A stretch of 17,683 bases of DNA from an uncultured Eubacteriales bacterium (GTDB taxonomy: Bacteria > Bacillota > Clostridia > Lachnospirales > Lachnospiraceae). Made by a program: the position numbers and the translations under genes. Numbering within the stretch: position 1 is the first letter of the stretch; every line of letters begins with the position of its first letter. The DNA is taken from the NCBI GenBank assembly GCA_900544525.1, contig UQVN01000043.1, positions 1 to 17,683 of the forward strand, in the 5' to 3' direction. This document shows, in pieces, positions 1 to 8,288 of the stretch. Under the pieces are notes generated by a model. That model did no database searches. It saw only the letters and a program-made list of their open reading frames with translations, and had not been told where the DNA came from.

Positions 1-41
1 TTACTAATTTGGAAGTTTTTCACAAAAAAAAAATCCAAGTA

Positions 42-69
42 TTGACAGAATCTGTGAAAGTGGTATAGT
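42..69 (+). promoter_or_regulatory. Sigma-A type promoter of the lactate operon
   Basis: A perfect -35 hexamer TTGACA (42-47) is followed after 16 bases by TATAGT (64-69), 5 of 6 matches to the -10 consensus. Transcription would start near 76 and leave a leader of about 110 bases before the permease gene. No other good promoter is visible before 4434, so this one probably drives all three lactate genes. The assignment rests on consensus match and position only. Confidence 0.7.
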
Positions 70-83
70 TAAATTATAAAAAG

Positions 84-94
84 TGGTAGTACCA
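84..94 (+). promoter_or_regulatory. Candidate GntR/FadR-family (LldR-like) operator
   Basis: TGGTAGTACCA is an inverted repeat of the form TGGT-N3-ACCA, the pattern bound by FadR-subfamily GntR regulators, which include the lactate regulator LldR. It lies just after the predicted transcription start, where a bound repressor would block transcription. A copy of its left half with flank (AAAGTGGTA, 57-65 and again 80-88) overlaps the -10 region, and a 12-bp perfect palindrome AATACCGGTATT follows at 98-109. The regulator gene is not in the window; which of these sites it binds is inference. Confidence 0.55.
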
Positions 95-185
95 ATAAAT
101 ACCGGTATTGAATTCCGCATCAAAGTATTCGTATCAACCTTTGAAGCGATTGGAAAACCCAACACAATAAAGAAAGGGAAACGAT

Positions 186-1742
186 ATGGTGATCATGTTT
201 TTGCTTGCGATGGCACCTATTATTTGGTTGATTATCGCATTAAGTGGATTGAAAATGCCGGGATATAAGGCGTGTTTTATTGCCTTTATTCTGACCATTG
301 TTTTAGCATTACTCGTATGGAAACAACCAGTGATGGAAGTATTTACTGGGGCATTAGAAGGTATCGCTATGGCAATTTGGCCAATCTGTTATGTTATCAT
401 TGCAGCAGTCTTTGCCTATAATGTAACGGTACATACGAAGAACATGGAACTGATTAAACGAATGCTCACAAGCGTTTCAAAAGATGAACGCATCCTTGTC
501 CTCATTATTGCATTTGGTTTTGGTAGTTTCATGGAAGGCATGGCAGGATTTGGAACAGCAGTCGCAATTCCAGCCAGTATGCTTGTTGGACTTGGAATGA
601 ATCCCGTTGTAGCAGCTGCAACTTGCCTTGTAGCCAATACAGCGCCAACAGCATATGGTTCTATTGGTATTCCAACAACAACTTTAGCATCTGTAGCAAA
701 TGTGGATGCACAAAGCCTTGGAGAAGCCACCGCAATTTTAACAATTCCAATTTTAATTGTTACGCCATTTATTTTAGTCTGTATGACTGGAAAATCAGTC
801 AAGGCATTAAAGGGAATGGGAATTATCTCGATTGTGTCAGGGGTATCCTTTGCACTGCCATATTATTTGACAGCGCATTTTATGGGGCCTGAACTTCCTA
901 GTATTCTCTCTTCTGTATGTTGTATGATTTTTACAGGGGTTGCCTCTAAGCTCCTTCATAAAAAAGAGGAGCCAGAGTATCAGCTGATTTCTCAAAAGGA
1001 AGATGGGAAAGAAGATAGTAGACGTCTTACAGTTGGAGAGATGATAAAAGCTTGGACACCATTCATTTTAATTTTAGTTCTGTTAATGTCTATGAGCTTA
1101 ATTCAGCCATTACATGATGCTTTGGCAACGATTAAGACAACCGTTCCAATTTATTCAGGTGAAGGCGCTTCGCCATATACATTTACTTGGATTGGAACAC
1201 CTGGAACGATGATTTTAATTGCAGCATTTATTGGAGGATTTGTTCAAGGAGCTACGTTAAAAGAGTTATTTCAAGTTCTTTTAGCCACAATAAAACAGAT
1301 GTGGAAGACAATTGCAACAATTGTATCGGTATTAGCAACTGCAAAAATTATGGGATATAGTGGAATGATTACTGATATTGCAACACTTTTTGTTACAGTT
1401 ACAGGCGTTTTTTATCCATTGTTTGCACCATTTTTAGGTTCTATTGTTACATTTGTATCTGGAAGTGCAACAACTGCAAGTGTATTATTCGGCGGGTTAC
1501 AAGCACAGACAGCAACGGCAATTGGTATGAGTCCTGTTTGGATGGCGGCGGCCAATACAGGAGGTGCTGTTGTCGCAAAGATGATTTCCCCACAAAATAT
1601 TTCCATTGGAGCGGCAGCAGCAGATATGCAAGGCCAAGAAAGTTCTTTAATGAAAATCGTTATAAAATATTATATTGTTTATATTATTTTCCTCGGTATT
1701 TTAAGCCTGATTTTCTGTAGATTTTTATCGCTTGGTTTTTAA
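186..1742 (+). CDS. lldP: Lactate permease, LctP/LldP family
   Basis: This integral membrane carrier of 518 residues imports lactate, probably with protons; the family also takes glycolate. It consists almost entirely of hydrophobic segments. Family-like stretches include the glycine-rich FGFGSFMEGMAGFGTA (about residues 109-124) and VANTAPTAYGSIGIP (about 149-163), plus a C-terminal segment rich in small residues ending at MISPQNISIG. The one clearly polar stretch (about 258-285) looks like a cytoplasmic loop. The length is close to the 520-550 residues usual in the family. The ATG at 186 is preceded by AGAAAGGGA (171-179); an ATG at 195 is a less well-placed alternative. It is the first gene of the operon, 51 bases before the D-lactate dehydrogenase gene, which supports lactate over other 2-hydroxy acids. 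Family assignment is firm; stereospecificity cannot be read from sequence. Confidence 0.93.
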   Translation: MVIMFLLAMAPIIWLIIALSGLKMPGYKACFIAFILTIVLALLVWKQPVMEVFTGALEGIAMAIWPICYVIIAAVFAYNVTVHTKNMELIKRMLTSVSKDERILVLIIAFGFGSFMEGMAGFGTAVAIPASMLVGLGMNPVVAAATCLVANTAPTAYGSIGIPTTTLASVANVDAQSLGEATAILTIPILIVTPFILVCMTGKSVKALKGMGIISIVSGVSFALPYYLTAHFMGPELPSILSSVCCMIFTGVASKLLHKKEEPEYQLISQKEDGKEDSRRLTVGEMIKAWTPFILILVLLMSMSLIQPLHDALATIKTTVPIYSGEGASPYTFTWIGTPGTMILIAAFIGGFVQGATLKELFQVLLATIKQMWKTIATIVSVLATAKIMGYSGMITDIATLFVTVTGVFYPLFAPFLGSIVTFVSGSATTASVLFGGLQAQTATAIGMSPVWMAAANTGGAVVAKMISPQNISIGAAAADMQGQESSLMKIVIKYYIVYIIFLGILSLIFCRFLSLGF

Positions 1743-1793
1743 GAAGAATAAGCCTGAAAAGTTTTTTCAGCAACGATATAGGAGGGATACAAA

Positions 1794-3221
1794 ATGGGTA
1801 CATATACTTATAATAAGGTGACACCAGAGCTTGTGGAACAGTTAAAGGAAATTGTTCCAGGGAAGGTTTATACAGGAGAAGATATCAATGAAGACTTCTC
1901 TCATGATGAGATGCCAATTTATGGAAAGAGACTCCCAGATGTTGTTGTAGATGTGACAACGACAGAAGAAGTGGCAAAGGTTGTAAAACTTTGCTATGAA
2001 AATTCTGTTCCAGTGATTCCAAGAGGAGCAGGAACTGGACTTACAGGAGCGGCAGTTCCAGTGACAGACGGTGTTCTTATCAATATGGCTAAGATGAATA
2101 AAATTTTAGAATATGATATGGAAAACCTTGTAGTTCGTGTAGAAGCAGGTGTCTTATTAAATGATTTAGCACAAGATGCGGAATCAAAAGGTCTTTTATA
2201 TCCACCAGATCCAGGTGAAAAATTTGCAACACTTGGTGGAAACGTAGCGACAAACGCAGGTGGTATGAGAGCGGTAAAATATGGATGTACAAGAGACTAT
2301 GTTCGTGCAATGACAGTGGTACTACCAACTGGTGAAGTTGTAACACTGGGTGGAAAAGTTTCTAAGACGAGCACAGGTTATAGTTTGCTGAATTTAATGA
2401 TTGGGTCTGAAGGTACTCTTGGTATTATTACAGAGTTGACTTTGAAATTAATTCCAAAACCAAAAGAAACGATTAGTTTAATTATTCCTTATGAAAATTT
2501 AAACGATTGTATTTCAACGGTTCCTAAATTTTTCTTAAATCATTTACAGCCACAAGCGCTTGAATTTATGGAAAAAGAAATTGTAGAGGCTTCTGAAAAC
2601 TATTTAGGAAAGAGCGTATTCCCAAAAGAAGTAGAAGGACAGCAAGTAAATGCGTACTTACTCGTAACTTTTGATGGAGACGATATGGAAAGTCTTGAGA
2701 ATTTAACCGAAGTGGCAGCAGAAATCGTATTAGAGGCAGGAGCTATTGATGTATTAGTTGCGGACACACCTGCATTAAAGAAAGATGCATGGGCAGCAAG
2801 AAGCTCTTTCTTAGAAGCCATTGAAGCGGAAACAAAACTCCTTGATGAATGTGATGTTGTTGTGCCTGTAACAGAAATTGCAAACTATGTAGCGTTTGTA
2901 AATGGATTAGAAGATAACTATGGATTCAAGATTAAGAGTTTTGGCCATGCTGGAGATGGTAACTTACATATTTATGCTTGTAGTAATGATATGGAAGAAG
3001 AAGAGTTTAAAAAACAAGTGGATGATTTCATGGAAACAATCTATAAAAAAGCGTCTGAACTTGGTGGTATGATTTCTGGTGAACATGGAATTGGACATGG
3101 TAAAATGCAGTATTTAGCAGAGTTTTCAGGAGAGACAAATATGAGATTAATGGAAGGAATTAAACAAGTATTTGATCCGAAGATGATTTTAAATCCAGGA
3201 AAAGTTTGCTATCGATTATAA
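1794..3221 (+). CDS. lctD: FAD-linked D-lactate dehydrogenase (GlcD/LctD family)
   Basis: This NAD-independent flavoenzyme of 475 residues oxidises lactate to pyruvate. The N-terminal half is an FAD-binding type 4 (PCMH) domain with PRGAGTGLTG (76-85), the PPDPG and GGNVATNAGG loops (about 140-160) and GSEGTLGIITE (about 203-213). The C-terminal half is the FAD-oxidase C domain with FGHAGDGNLHI (383-393) and SGEHGIGHGK (428-437), His-rich motifs of the GlcD/D-LDH active site. No iron-sulfur or membrane segment is present, so it should be soluble and pass electrons to a partner. In Acetobacterium woodii the homologue works with EtfA/EtfB in an electron-confurcating complex that drives NAD reduction; those subunits are not in this window. 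The start has AGGAGGG (1780-1786), 7 bases upstream. The preceding gap holds a small hairpin (1754-1770). A glycolate or 2-hydroxyglutarate oxidase is possible, but the permease neighbour favours lactate. Confidence 0.9.
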   Translation: MGTYTYNKVTPELVEQLKEIVPGKVYTGEDINEDFSHDEMPIYGKRLPDVVVDVTTTEEVAKVVKLCYENSVPVIPRGAGTGLTGAAVPVTDGVLINMAKMNKILEYDMENLVVRVEAGVLLNDLAQDAESKGLLYPPDPGEKFATLGGNVATNAGGMRAVKYGCTRDYVRAMTVVLPTGEVVTLGGKVSKTSTGYSLLNLMIGSEGTLGIITELTLKLIPKPKETISLIIPYENLNDCISTVPKFFLNHLQPQALEFMEKEIVEASENYLGKSVFPKEVEGQQVNAYLLVTFDGDDMESLENLTEVAAEIVLEAGAIDVLVADTPALKKDAWAARSSFLEAIEAETKLLDECDVVVPVTEIANYVAFVNGLEDNYGFKIKSFGHAGDGNLHIYACSNDMEEEEFKKQVDDFMETIYKKASELGGMISGEHGIGHGKMQYLAEFSGETNMRLMEGIKQVFDPKMILNPGKVCYRL

Positions 3222-3297
3222 AGTATTACATTTAATAAGAGGAAGATAACATCAATTAGAAATCTTTAGAATAATAAGATAGATGGAGGAAGAAAGT

Positions 3298-4434
3298 ATG
3301 GCATATTTAATTTCAGCAGAAGCACAGGACTTATTACAAGATGTTAGAAATTTTTGTGAAAAAGAAGTAAAAGAACAATGTAAAGAATACGATGTTAGCG
3401 GAGAATGGCCAAAAGAGATCTATGACAAAGCCATTGAACAAGGATATCAAGCCCTTGAAGTTCCAGAAGAATATGGTGGACCAGGACTTAGTCGAGTGGA
3501 TGTAGCGGCTCTTATTGAAGAGATGGCAATTGCAGATGCAGGGTTTGCAACAACCATTTCAGCAAGTGGTCTTGGTATGAAACCCGTTTTAATTGCAGGG
3601 AATGAAGAACAAAAAAAGAGAGTATGTGATCTTGTTTTAGAAGGTGGATTTGGTGCTTTTTGTTTGACAGAACCAGGAGCAGGTTCTGATGCAGGTGCTG
3701 GGAAAACAACCGCTGTAAAAGATGGAGATGAATATGTATTAAATGGTAGAAAATGCTTTATCACTAACGGTGGAGTTGCCTCTTTCTATTGTGTAACAGC
3801 TATGACCGATAAAGAAAAAGGCGTAAAAGGAATGTCTATGTTTTTAATCGAAGCGGGGACAAAAGGGCTTAGCACAGGAAATCATGAAAATAAAATGGGT
3901 ATCCGTACTTCTAACACTTGTGATGTCGTATTAGAAGATTGTCGTATCCCAGCTTCTAGTTTAATTGGAGAAGAAGGAAAAGGATTCAGCATCGCTATGA
4001 AAACATTAGATCAGGCGAGAACATGGATGGGATGTGTTGCCACTGGTATTGCTCAAAGAGGTATTAATGAAGCAATCGCTTATGGTAAAGAGAGAATCCA
4101 ATTCGGAAAACCAATTATTAAAAACCAAGCATTACAATTTAAAGTTGCAGATATGGAAATTAAAACAGAAGTAGCTCGTCAGATGGTAGCTCATGCATTG
4201 ACGAAGATGGATCTTGGATTGCCACATAGCAAAGAATCTGCAATTGCAAAATGTTATGCCTCTGATATTGCAATGGAAGTTGCATCAGAAGCGATACAGA
4301 TGTTTGGTGGATATGGCTATAGCCGTGAATATCCAGTGGAAAAATTACTTCGAGATGCTAAAATCTTCCAGATTTTTGAAGGAACAAATGAAGTACAAAG
4401 AATTGTTATTGCCAATAATGTCATTGGAAAATAA
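3298..4434 (+). CDS. Acyl-CoA dehydrogenase, butyryl-CoA dehydrogenase-like
   Basis: This FAD enzyme of 378 residues belongs to the short-chain acyl-CoA dehydrogenase family. CLTEPGAGSDAG (about 121-132) and the CFITNGG stretch that follows are the FAD/substrate signatures. MFGGYGYSREYPVEKLLRDAK lies near the C-terminus, and FEGTNEVQR carries the catalytic base, Glu361. The start chosen is ATG 3298, because GGAGGA (3285-3290) sits 7 bases before it; the upstream ATG at 3283 overlaps that ribosome site. As the last gene of the lactate operon it probably interconverts crotonyl-CoA and butyryl-CoA, or a similar short acyl-CoA, giving lactate-derived electrons an outlet through an electron-transferring flavoprotein. 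I recall that a comparable enzyme is co-induced with the lct genes in Anaerobutyricum soehngenii. The main Bcd of the organism is normally encoded with crotonase, HbdA and etf genes, none of which is here. The exact acyl chain is unknown. Confidence 0.9.
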   Translation: MAYLISAEAQDLLQDVRNFCEKEVKEQCKEYDVSGEWPKEIYDKAIEQGYQALEVPEEYGGPGLSRVDVAALIEEMAIADAGFATTISASGLGMKPVLIAGNEEQKKRVCDLVLEGGFGAFCLTEPGAGSDAGAGKTTAVKDGDEYVLNGRKCFITNGGVASFYCVTAMTDKEKGVKGMSMFLIEAGTKGLSTGNHENKMGIRTSNTCDVVLEDCRIPASSLIGEEGKGFSIAMKTLDQARTWMGCVATGIAQRGINEAIAYGKERIQFGKPIIKNQALQFKVADMEIKTEVARQMVAHALTKMDLGLPHSKESAIAKCYASDIAMEVASEAIQMFGGYGYSREYPVEKLLRDAKIFQIFEGTNEVQRIVIANNVIGK

Positions 4435-4545
4435 GAAAAAGCTCGTTTTGATAGCTTCATAATTATGTTGTAAGTCTGTTTGTTTGCGTGGAAAGCATAG
4501 ATTAAAGGATCGTGAGTAATACGTTTCTTATCTATCTCACGTTAA

Positions 4546-4560
4546 AACTCAAATTGAGTT
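4546..4560. repeat. 15-bp palindrome after the lactate operon
   Basis: AACTCAA-A-TTGAGTT is a perfect inverted repeat in the 202-bp gap between the convergent lct and xdh transcripts. Just before it, CGTGAG (4511-4516) and CTCACG (4536-4541) form another pair. No gene is visible in this gap. These may be mRNA 3'-end structures or protein sites; nothing in the sequence decides. Confidence 0.3.
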
Positions 4561-4590
4561 CAGACGAATTTCTAATAAATAAAGGTGTGA

Positions 4591-4630
4591 AAAAGAAAAT
4601 GCTCGACAATTTTGTCGGGCATTTTCTTTT
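4591..4630. terminator. Bidirectional intrinsic terminator between lct and xdh operons
   Basis: A 19-bp stem pairs 4591-4609 with 4612-4630, with one G-U pair and a two-base loop. The core is GCTCGACAA/TTGTCGGGC, and the arms end in A-rich and T-rich tracts, so U-rich 3' ends form on both strands. It ends 6 bases from the stop codon of the minus-strand Mo subunit gene and 156 bases after the acyl-CoA dehydrogenase, so one element ends both transcripts. Confidence 0.85.
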
Positions 4631-4636
4631 TATCTT

Positions 4637-6925
4637 TTATTTAGATGTTTCTTTTTCTAACATTCCCATTGCGATTTTTTCGCTTGTAATTGGAAGTTCA
4701 CGAACCCAAACACCAGTTGCATTGGCAACCGCATGAGCGATAGCAGGAGAAGGGGTATTAATAACAATTTCACCGATTGATTTTGCACCAAAAGGTCCTG
4801 TTTGTTCATAACTGCTCTCTAATTCAACACGAATAGTTCCAACATCAAGACGAGATGGAATTTTGTATTGCATAAAGGAGTTATTGCTTAAAATACCTTT
4901 CTCTGAGTATTGAATATTTTCTGTCATTGCCATACCGATTCCCTGTGCTAATCCACCTTCTGTTTGTACACGAACAAGGTTTGGATTTAAAGGAGTACCG
5001 CTATCAACAACAGCTACATAGTCGATAAGTTCATAAGCACCTGTTTCTTTATCCAGTTCAATTTCAGCCATACCAACCATAAATGGTGGAGGAGAAACAG
5101 GTGAGCTATGGCTTACAGTCACTTCAAGTGCTTGTTCATTTCCGCACATAGATTTTGTTGCAATATCCATTAAGGAAATGCTTTCATCTGTTTCTGGATA
5201 GTAAATACGTTTTCCATCGAACTCTAAATCTTTATAGTCGCGACCAAGAAGTGGAGCTGCGAATTTTTTGAAACGCTTGATTAATTTTGTACAAGCTAAT
5301 TCTACTGCTTTTCCTGTTACATAAGCAGTACTTGAAGCATAAGAACCAGAGTCATATGGAGAAGAGTCGGTATCAGCTGCAAGAACAGTAATATCTTCTA
5401 AATCACAATTTAAACATTCTGCTGCAATTTGAGAAAGAGTGGTATCACAACCAGTACCCATATCAGCAGCACCGAATAACAATGTGTAAATACCATCATC
5501 ATTTAATTTAATAGTAGCAGAACCAACATCTACGTTTGAAATACCAGAGCCTTGCATAGCAAGAGCCATACCAACACTTCGAACCTTTCCATTTCCAAGA
5601 TCTTGATAAGGATATTTTTTATCCCACTCAATCATTTCTTTTGCACGAGCAAGACAGCGATCAAGAGCACAGCTATTGGCAGTTTCACCATAATAAGCAG
5701 GCATGATATCTCCTTGTCTTACCATGTTCATTTCACGAAGTTTTACAGGATCCATATGAAGTTTCGTAGCTAATTCATTCACTGCCGTTTCTACTGCAAA
5801 AATACCTTGTGTTGCGCCGTATCCACGATAAGCACCTGCGGACATTACGTTTGTGTATACAACGTCATAAGCGAAACGATAGGCATCTAAATCACGATAA
5901 AGAGGAATGGATTTATGCCCAGATAAACCAACAGTCGTTGGACCGTGTTCTCCATAAGCTCCCGTATTCGATAAGGTATACACATCAATGGCACGGATTT
6001 TACCATTGTTCATGGCACCAACGCGGACGTGCATTTCCATCTCATGTCTTGGAGAAGAAGCGATTTGAGATTCTTCTCGTGTGAAAATCATTTTGGATGG
6101 TTTTCCAGTTTTCCAAGTGACAAAAGCAGGATATACTTCACTAACAGCTGTCTGTTTCGCTCCAAAGCCACCGCCAATACGAGGTTTTGTAACACGAATC
6201 TTTGATTTTGGAATACCTAAAGCGTTTGCAATAATTCTTCTAACATGGAATACGATTTGAGTAGAACTAAAAATATTTAAACGACCATAAGCGTCCATAT
6301 AACAAGCAGTCCCAAAAGGTTCCATCATCGCTTGTTGATTTGCTTTTGTATGATACACTTGATCGACGACTACATCGCACTCAGAAAGGATTTGATCCAC
6401 ATCTCCGTGACTATCGGTTTCAGAAGCACATAAGTTTCTCTTATTATCTGCACCAACAGGACAAAGAGAACGCCAATTTTCTTCTGGATGAACTAAAATC
6501 TCATTGTCTTTTGCAGAGTGAAAATCTAAAAGGGCAGGAAGAACTTTATATTTTACTTTAATGAGTTTCAATGCCTTATTTACACATTCCTCAGTTTCCC
6601 CTGCAATAATAGCAACAGGATCCCCGACAAAACGGACATGGCGATCTAAAATTTGACGGTCATAAGGACTTGGTTCAGGATATGTTTGTCCTGCTAACGT
6701 AAAGCGATGATCAGGAACGTCATGATAAGTAAAAATAGCTTCAATTCCTGGGATTTTTAATGCTTTATCTGTTTTTATTTCTTTAATAAGGGCATTTGCA
6801 TGAGGGCTTCTAAGCACTTTTACAATTAAAGAATCTGGTCTTGCTAAGTCATCTAAGAAAAGTGGTTTTCCTTGCACTAATTGCATGGCATCTTTTTTGC
6901 GGACTGGTTGGTTGATATATCTCAT
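4637..6925 (-). CDS. xdhA: Molybdenum hydroxylase large subunit, xanthine dehydrogenase family
   Basis: This catalytic subunit of 762 residues should carry the molybdopterin cofactor and hydroxylate an N-heterocycle or aldehyde using water. The N-terminal ald/xan hammerhead domain covers about 15-125. The rest is the cofactor-binding region, with PRIGGGFGAKQ (about 249-259), a GAYRGYGATQ loop (about 365), a GAADMGTGCDTTLSQ stretch (about 490) and GPFGAKSIGE ending in Glu719, which matches the invariant catalytic glutamate. It overlaps the 2Fe-2S gene by four bases (ATGA). No MoCo-insertion chaperone (XdhC), MocA or selenium-related gene is adjacent. Substrate is not resolved: xanthine or another purine is the default guess, but a nicotinate-, aldehyde- or CO-dehydrogenase-like role cannot be excluded from motifs alone. 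Family assignment is secure. Confidence 0.9.
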   Translation of the reverse strand: MRYINQPVRKKDAMQLVQGKPLFLDDLARPDSLIVKVLRSPHANALIKEIKTDKALKIPGIEAIFTYHDVPDHRFTLAGQTYPEPSPYDRQILDRHVRFVGDPVAIIAGETEECVNKALKLIKVKYKVLPALLDFHSAKDNEILVHPEENWRSLCPVGADNKRNLCASETDSHGDVDQILSECDVVVDQVYHTKANQQAMMEPFGTACYMDAYGRLNIFSSTQIVFHVRRIIANALGIPKSKIRVTKPRIGGGFGAKQTAVSEVYPAFVTWKTGKPSKMIFTREESQIASSPRHEMEMHVRVGAMNNGKIRAIDVYTLSNTGAYGEHGPTTVGLSGHKSIPLYRDLDAYRFAYDVVYTNVMSAGAYRGYGATQGIFAVETAVNELATKLHMDPVKLREMNMVRQGDIMPAYYGETANSCALDRCLARAKEMIEWDKKYPYQDLGNGKVRSVGMALAMQGSGISNVDVGSATIKLNDDGIYTLLFGAADMGTGCDTTLSQIAAECLNCDLEDITVLAADTDSSPYDSGSYASSTAYVTGKAVELACTKLIKRFKKFAAPLLGRDYKDLEFDGKRIYYPETDESISLMDIATKSMCGNEQALEVTVSHSSPVSPPPFMVGMAEIELDKETGAYELIDYVAVVDSGTPLNPNLVRVQTEGGLAQGIGMAMTENIQYSEKGILSNNSFMQYKIPSRLDVGTIRVELESSYEQTGPFGAKSIGEIVINTPSPAIAHAVANATGVWVRELPITSEKIAMGMLEKETSK

Positions 6926-7386
6926 TTAGAACCCTCCTTTTTGTAAGCAAGAAATGCTTTAATTCCTCTTAATTGTCCTTCATAGCCAGAACAACGGCAT
7001 AAGTTTCCAGACAGATACTCTTTGATTTCTTCATCGGTTGGATCTGGATTTTCACGGAATAAAGCGATGGCATTCATAATCGTTCCAGGGTTACAAAAAC
7101 CACATTGTTCTGCACCTTGATCTGCAATAAATGCACCGAATTCTTCCGCTTCTTTTTGGAGTCCTTCTAATGTATCAATGCGGGCACCATTTGCTCTAGC
7201 TGCTAACATAGAACAAGAGAGCACTGGTTTTTCATTCATAAATACAGTACAAAGACCACAGTTAGACGTTTCACAACCACGTTTTACGCTATAACAGCCG
7301 TGAGAACGTACAAAATCGATTAATAATAAGTCAGGAGCAATTTCCTCTTTAATTGGTTTTCCGTTTAAGATCGTTGAAAGAATCAT
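6922..7386 (-). CDS. Molybdenum hydroxylase 2Fe-2S subunit
   Basis: This small electron-transfer subunit of 154 residues carries two [2Fe-2S] clusters between the Mo centre and FAD. The N-terminal plant-ferredoxin-like domain has Cys38, Cys43, Cys46 and Cys58. Its cluster loop reads GCETSNCGLC, where the family usually has a GCxxGxCGxC form, so the residues between the first two cysteines are atypical but the spacing is kept. The C-terminal four-helix domain has Cys95, Cys98, Cys130 and Cys132 (QCGFCNPG and NLCRC). All eight cluster ligands are present. It overlaps both neighbours by four bases, implying translational coupling and fixed stoichiometry. It corresponds to E. coli XdhC (the iron-sulfur subunit there) or CoxS of CO dehydrogenases; naming depends on organism, so no symbol is given. 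Confidence 0.9.
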   Translation of the reverse strand: MILSTILNGKPIKEEIAPDLLLIDFVRSHGCYSVKRGCETSNCGLCTVFMNEKPVLSCSMLAARANGARIDTLEGLQKEAEEFGAFIADQGAEQCGFCNPGTIMNAIALFRENPDPTDEEIKEYLSGNLCRCSGYEGQLRGIKAFLAYKKEGSK

Positions 7387-8192
7387 TTTTTCTTACCTCC
7401 TGCTTTCATTAATTCTAAAACTTTTTCACAACCGCGTCTTGTAAGCACGTTTGCAAGAAGTTTTCTATATTCAGCACTAGCACGCATATTAGAACCAGTT
7501 GTAATTTGTTTTGTTACATAATCGGCAAAAGCGTTAGCATTTCCTTGTAACTTCTCGATGAAAAAAGATTTGGAAACTTCTACAAGAACGGCTTTTCCTG
7601 GGCGAGCGCCAATAACTGCACGATAATTGCCGTTAAGACAGGCTACGGAGCAGGCGAGAACAGGAAAATCTGTTTTGGAATTACGAACAGATAAATAAGC
7701 ACTTTTTAAAGGCACTTTTTTGACAATTAAGCGAACGAGGATATCATTATCCAAAGGTAAGTTTATAAAATCAGCTAATGATATAATACCACCTTTAAAA
7801 AGTTCCACTTGAGTATCAAGTGCTAAAAACATTGTTAAGACATCGGAAAATCCATATCGTCCAAAAATGCTTCCACCTACTGTTGCAAGATTACGAAATT
7901 GTACACCAACAATGCTTTTTACGCTCTCGGCAATTGCACCGTCTGTATAGAGATTTAATTGTTTGTGCTGTTCAAGTTGACGTAGGGTAACCATGCAACC
8001 GATAGAAAACTCGTCTTTTGTTTCCTCAATTTTGTCAAGACCAAGTCCTGAAAGATCGATAGCTGTTTGGATGGTAGTATTGCTCATCTTCATCCAGAGC
8101 ATACCTCCAATAATTCGATTTGAACGTTTTTGATTGAGTTCATACGCTTCAGAAAGACTTTGGGCTTTCACATAATTTTTGATTGTAAGCAA
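7383..8192 (-). CDS. Molybdenum hydroxylase FAD subunit (CoxM/XdhB family)
   Basis: This FAD-binding subunit of 269 residues passes electrons from the iron-sulfur clusters to the acceptor. The N-terminal nucleotide loop appears as IIGGMLWMKM (about 27-36), and the second FAD segment as RNLATVGGSIFGRYGFSD (about 101-118); the CO dehydrogenase flavoprotein C-terminal domain follows. At 269 residues it is slightly short for the family, which usually has about 280-290. The start is the TTG at 8190-8192: GGGAGGAAG lies immediately upstream on the minus strand (8198-8206) with 5 bases between, and the protein from there (MLTIKNYVKA) begins like relatives. No ATG or GTG further upstream fits. It is the first gene of the FAD-FeS-Mo operon, and TTG may limit translation. 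Confidence 0.87.
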   Translation of the reverse strand: MLTIKNYVKAQSLSEAYELNQKRSNRIIGGMLWMKMSNTTIQTAIDLSGLGLDKIEETKDEFSIGCMVTLRQLEQHKQLNLYTDGAIAESVKSIVGVQFRNLATVGGSIFGRYGFSDVLTMFLALDTQVELFKGGIISLADFINLPLDNDILVRLIVKKVPLKSAYLSVRNSKTDFPVLACSVACLNGNYRAVIGARPGKAVLVEVSKSFFIEKLQGNANAFADYVTKQITTGSNMRASAEYRKLLANVLTRRGCEKVLELMKAGGKKK

Positions 8193-8255
8193 TTTTGCTT
8201 CCTCCCTGATGGTTCATAAATTGAATTGTTTTGTGTTGCAAAGAAATACTAGAAT

Positions 8256-8274
8256 ACGGAAATTGTATATCCGT
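8256..8274. promoter_or_regulatory. Operator-like inverted repeat in the xdh leader
   Basis: ACGGA-N9-TCCGT is a 5-bp inverted repeat with one-turn spacing. It lies about 8 to 26 bases downstream of the predicted start of the minus-strand xdh transcript. Position and symmetry suit a dimeric regulator; no candidate regulator gene is nearby. Confidence 0.35.
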
Positions 8275-8288
8275 TTCACCAATACTAC

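Noticed and set aside
416..802. Open frame of 128 codons on the minus strand inside the lactate permease gene
   Set aside because: It lies wholly within a well-supported membrane protein gene, has no ribosome site and resembles no protein I recognise.
5552..6561. Several plus-strand open frames opposite the Mo subunit gene
   Set aside because: Antisense to a clear family gene, with low-complexity residue use and no ribosome sites.
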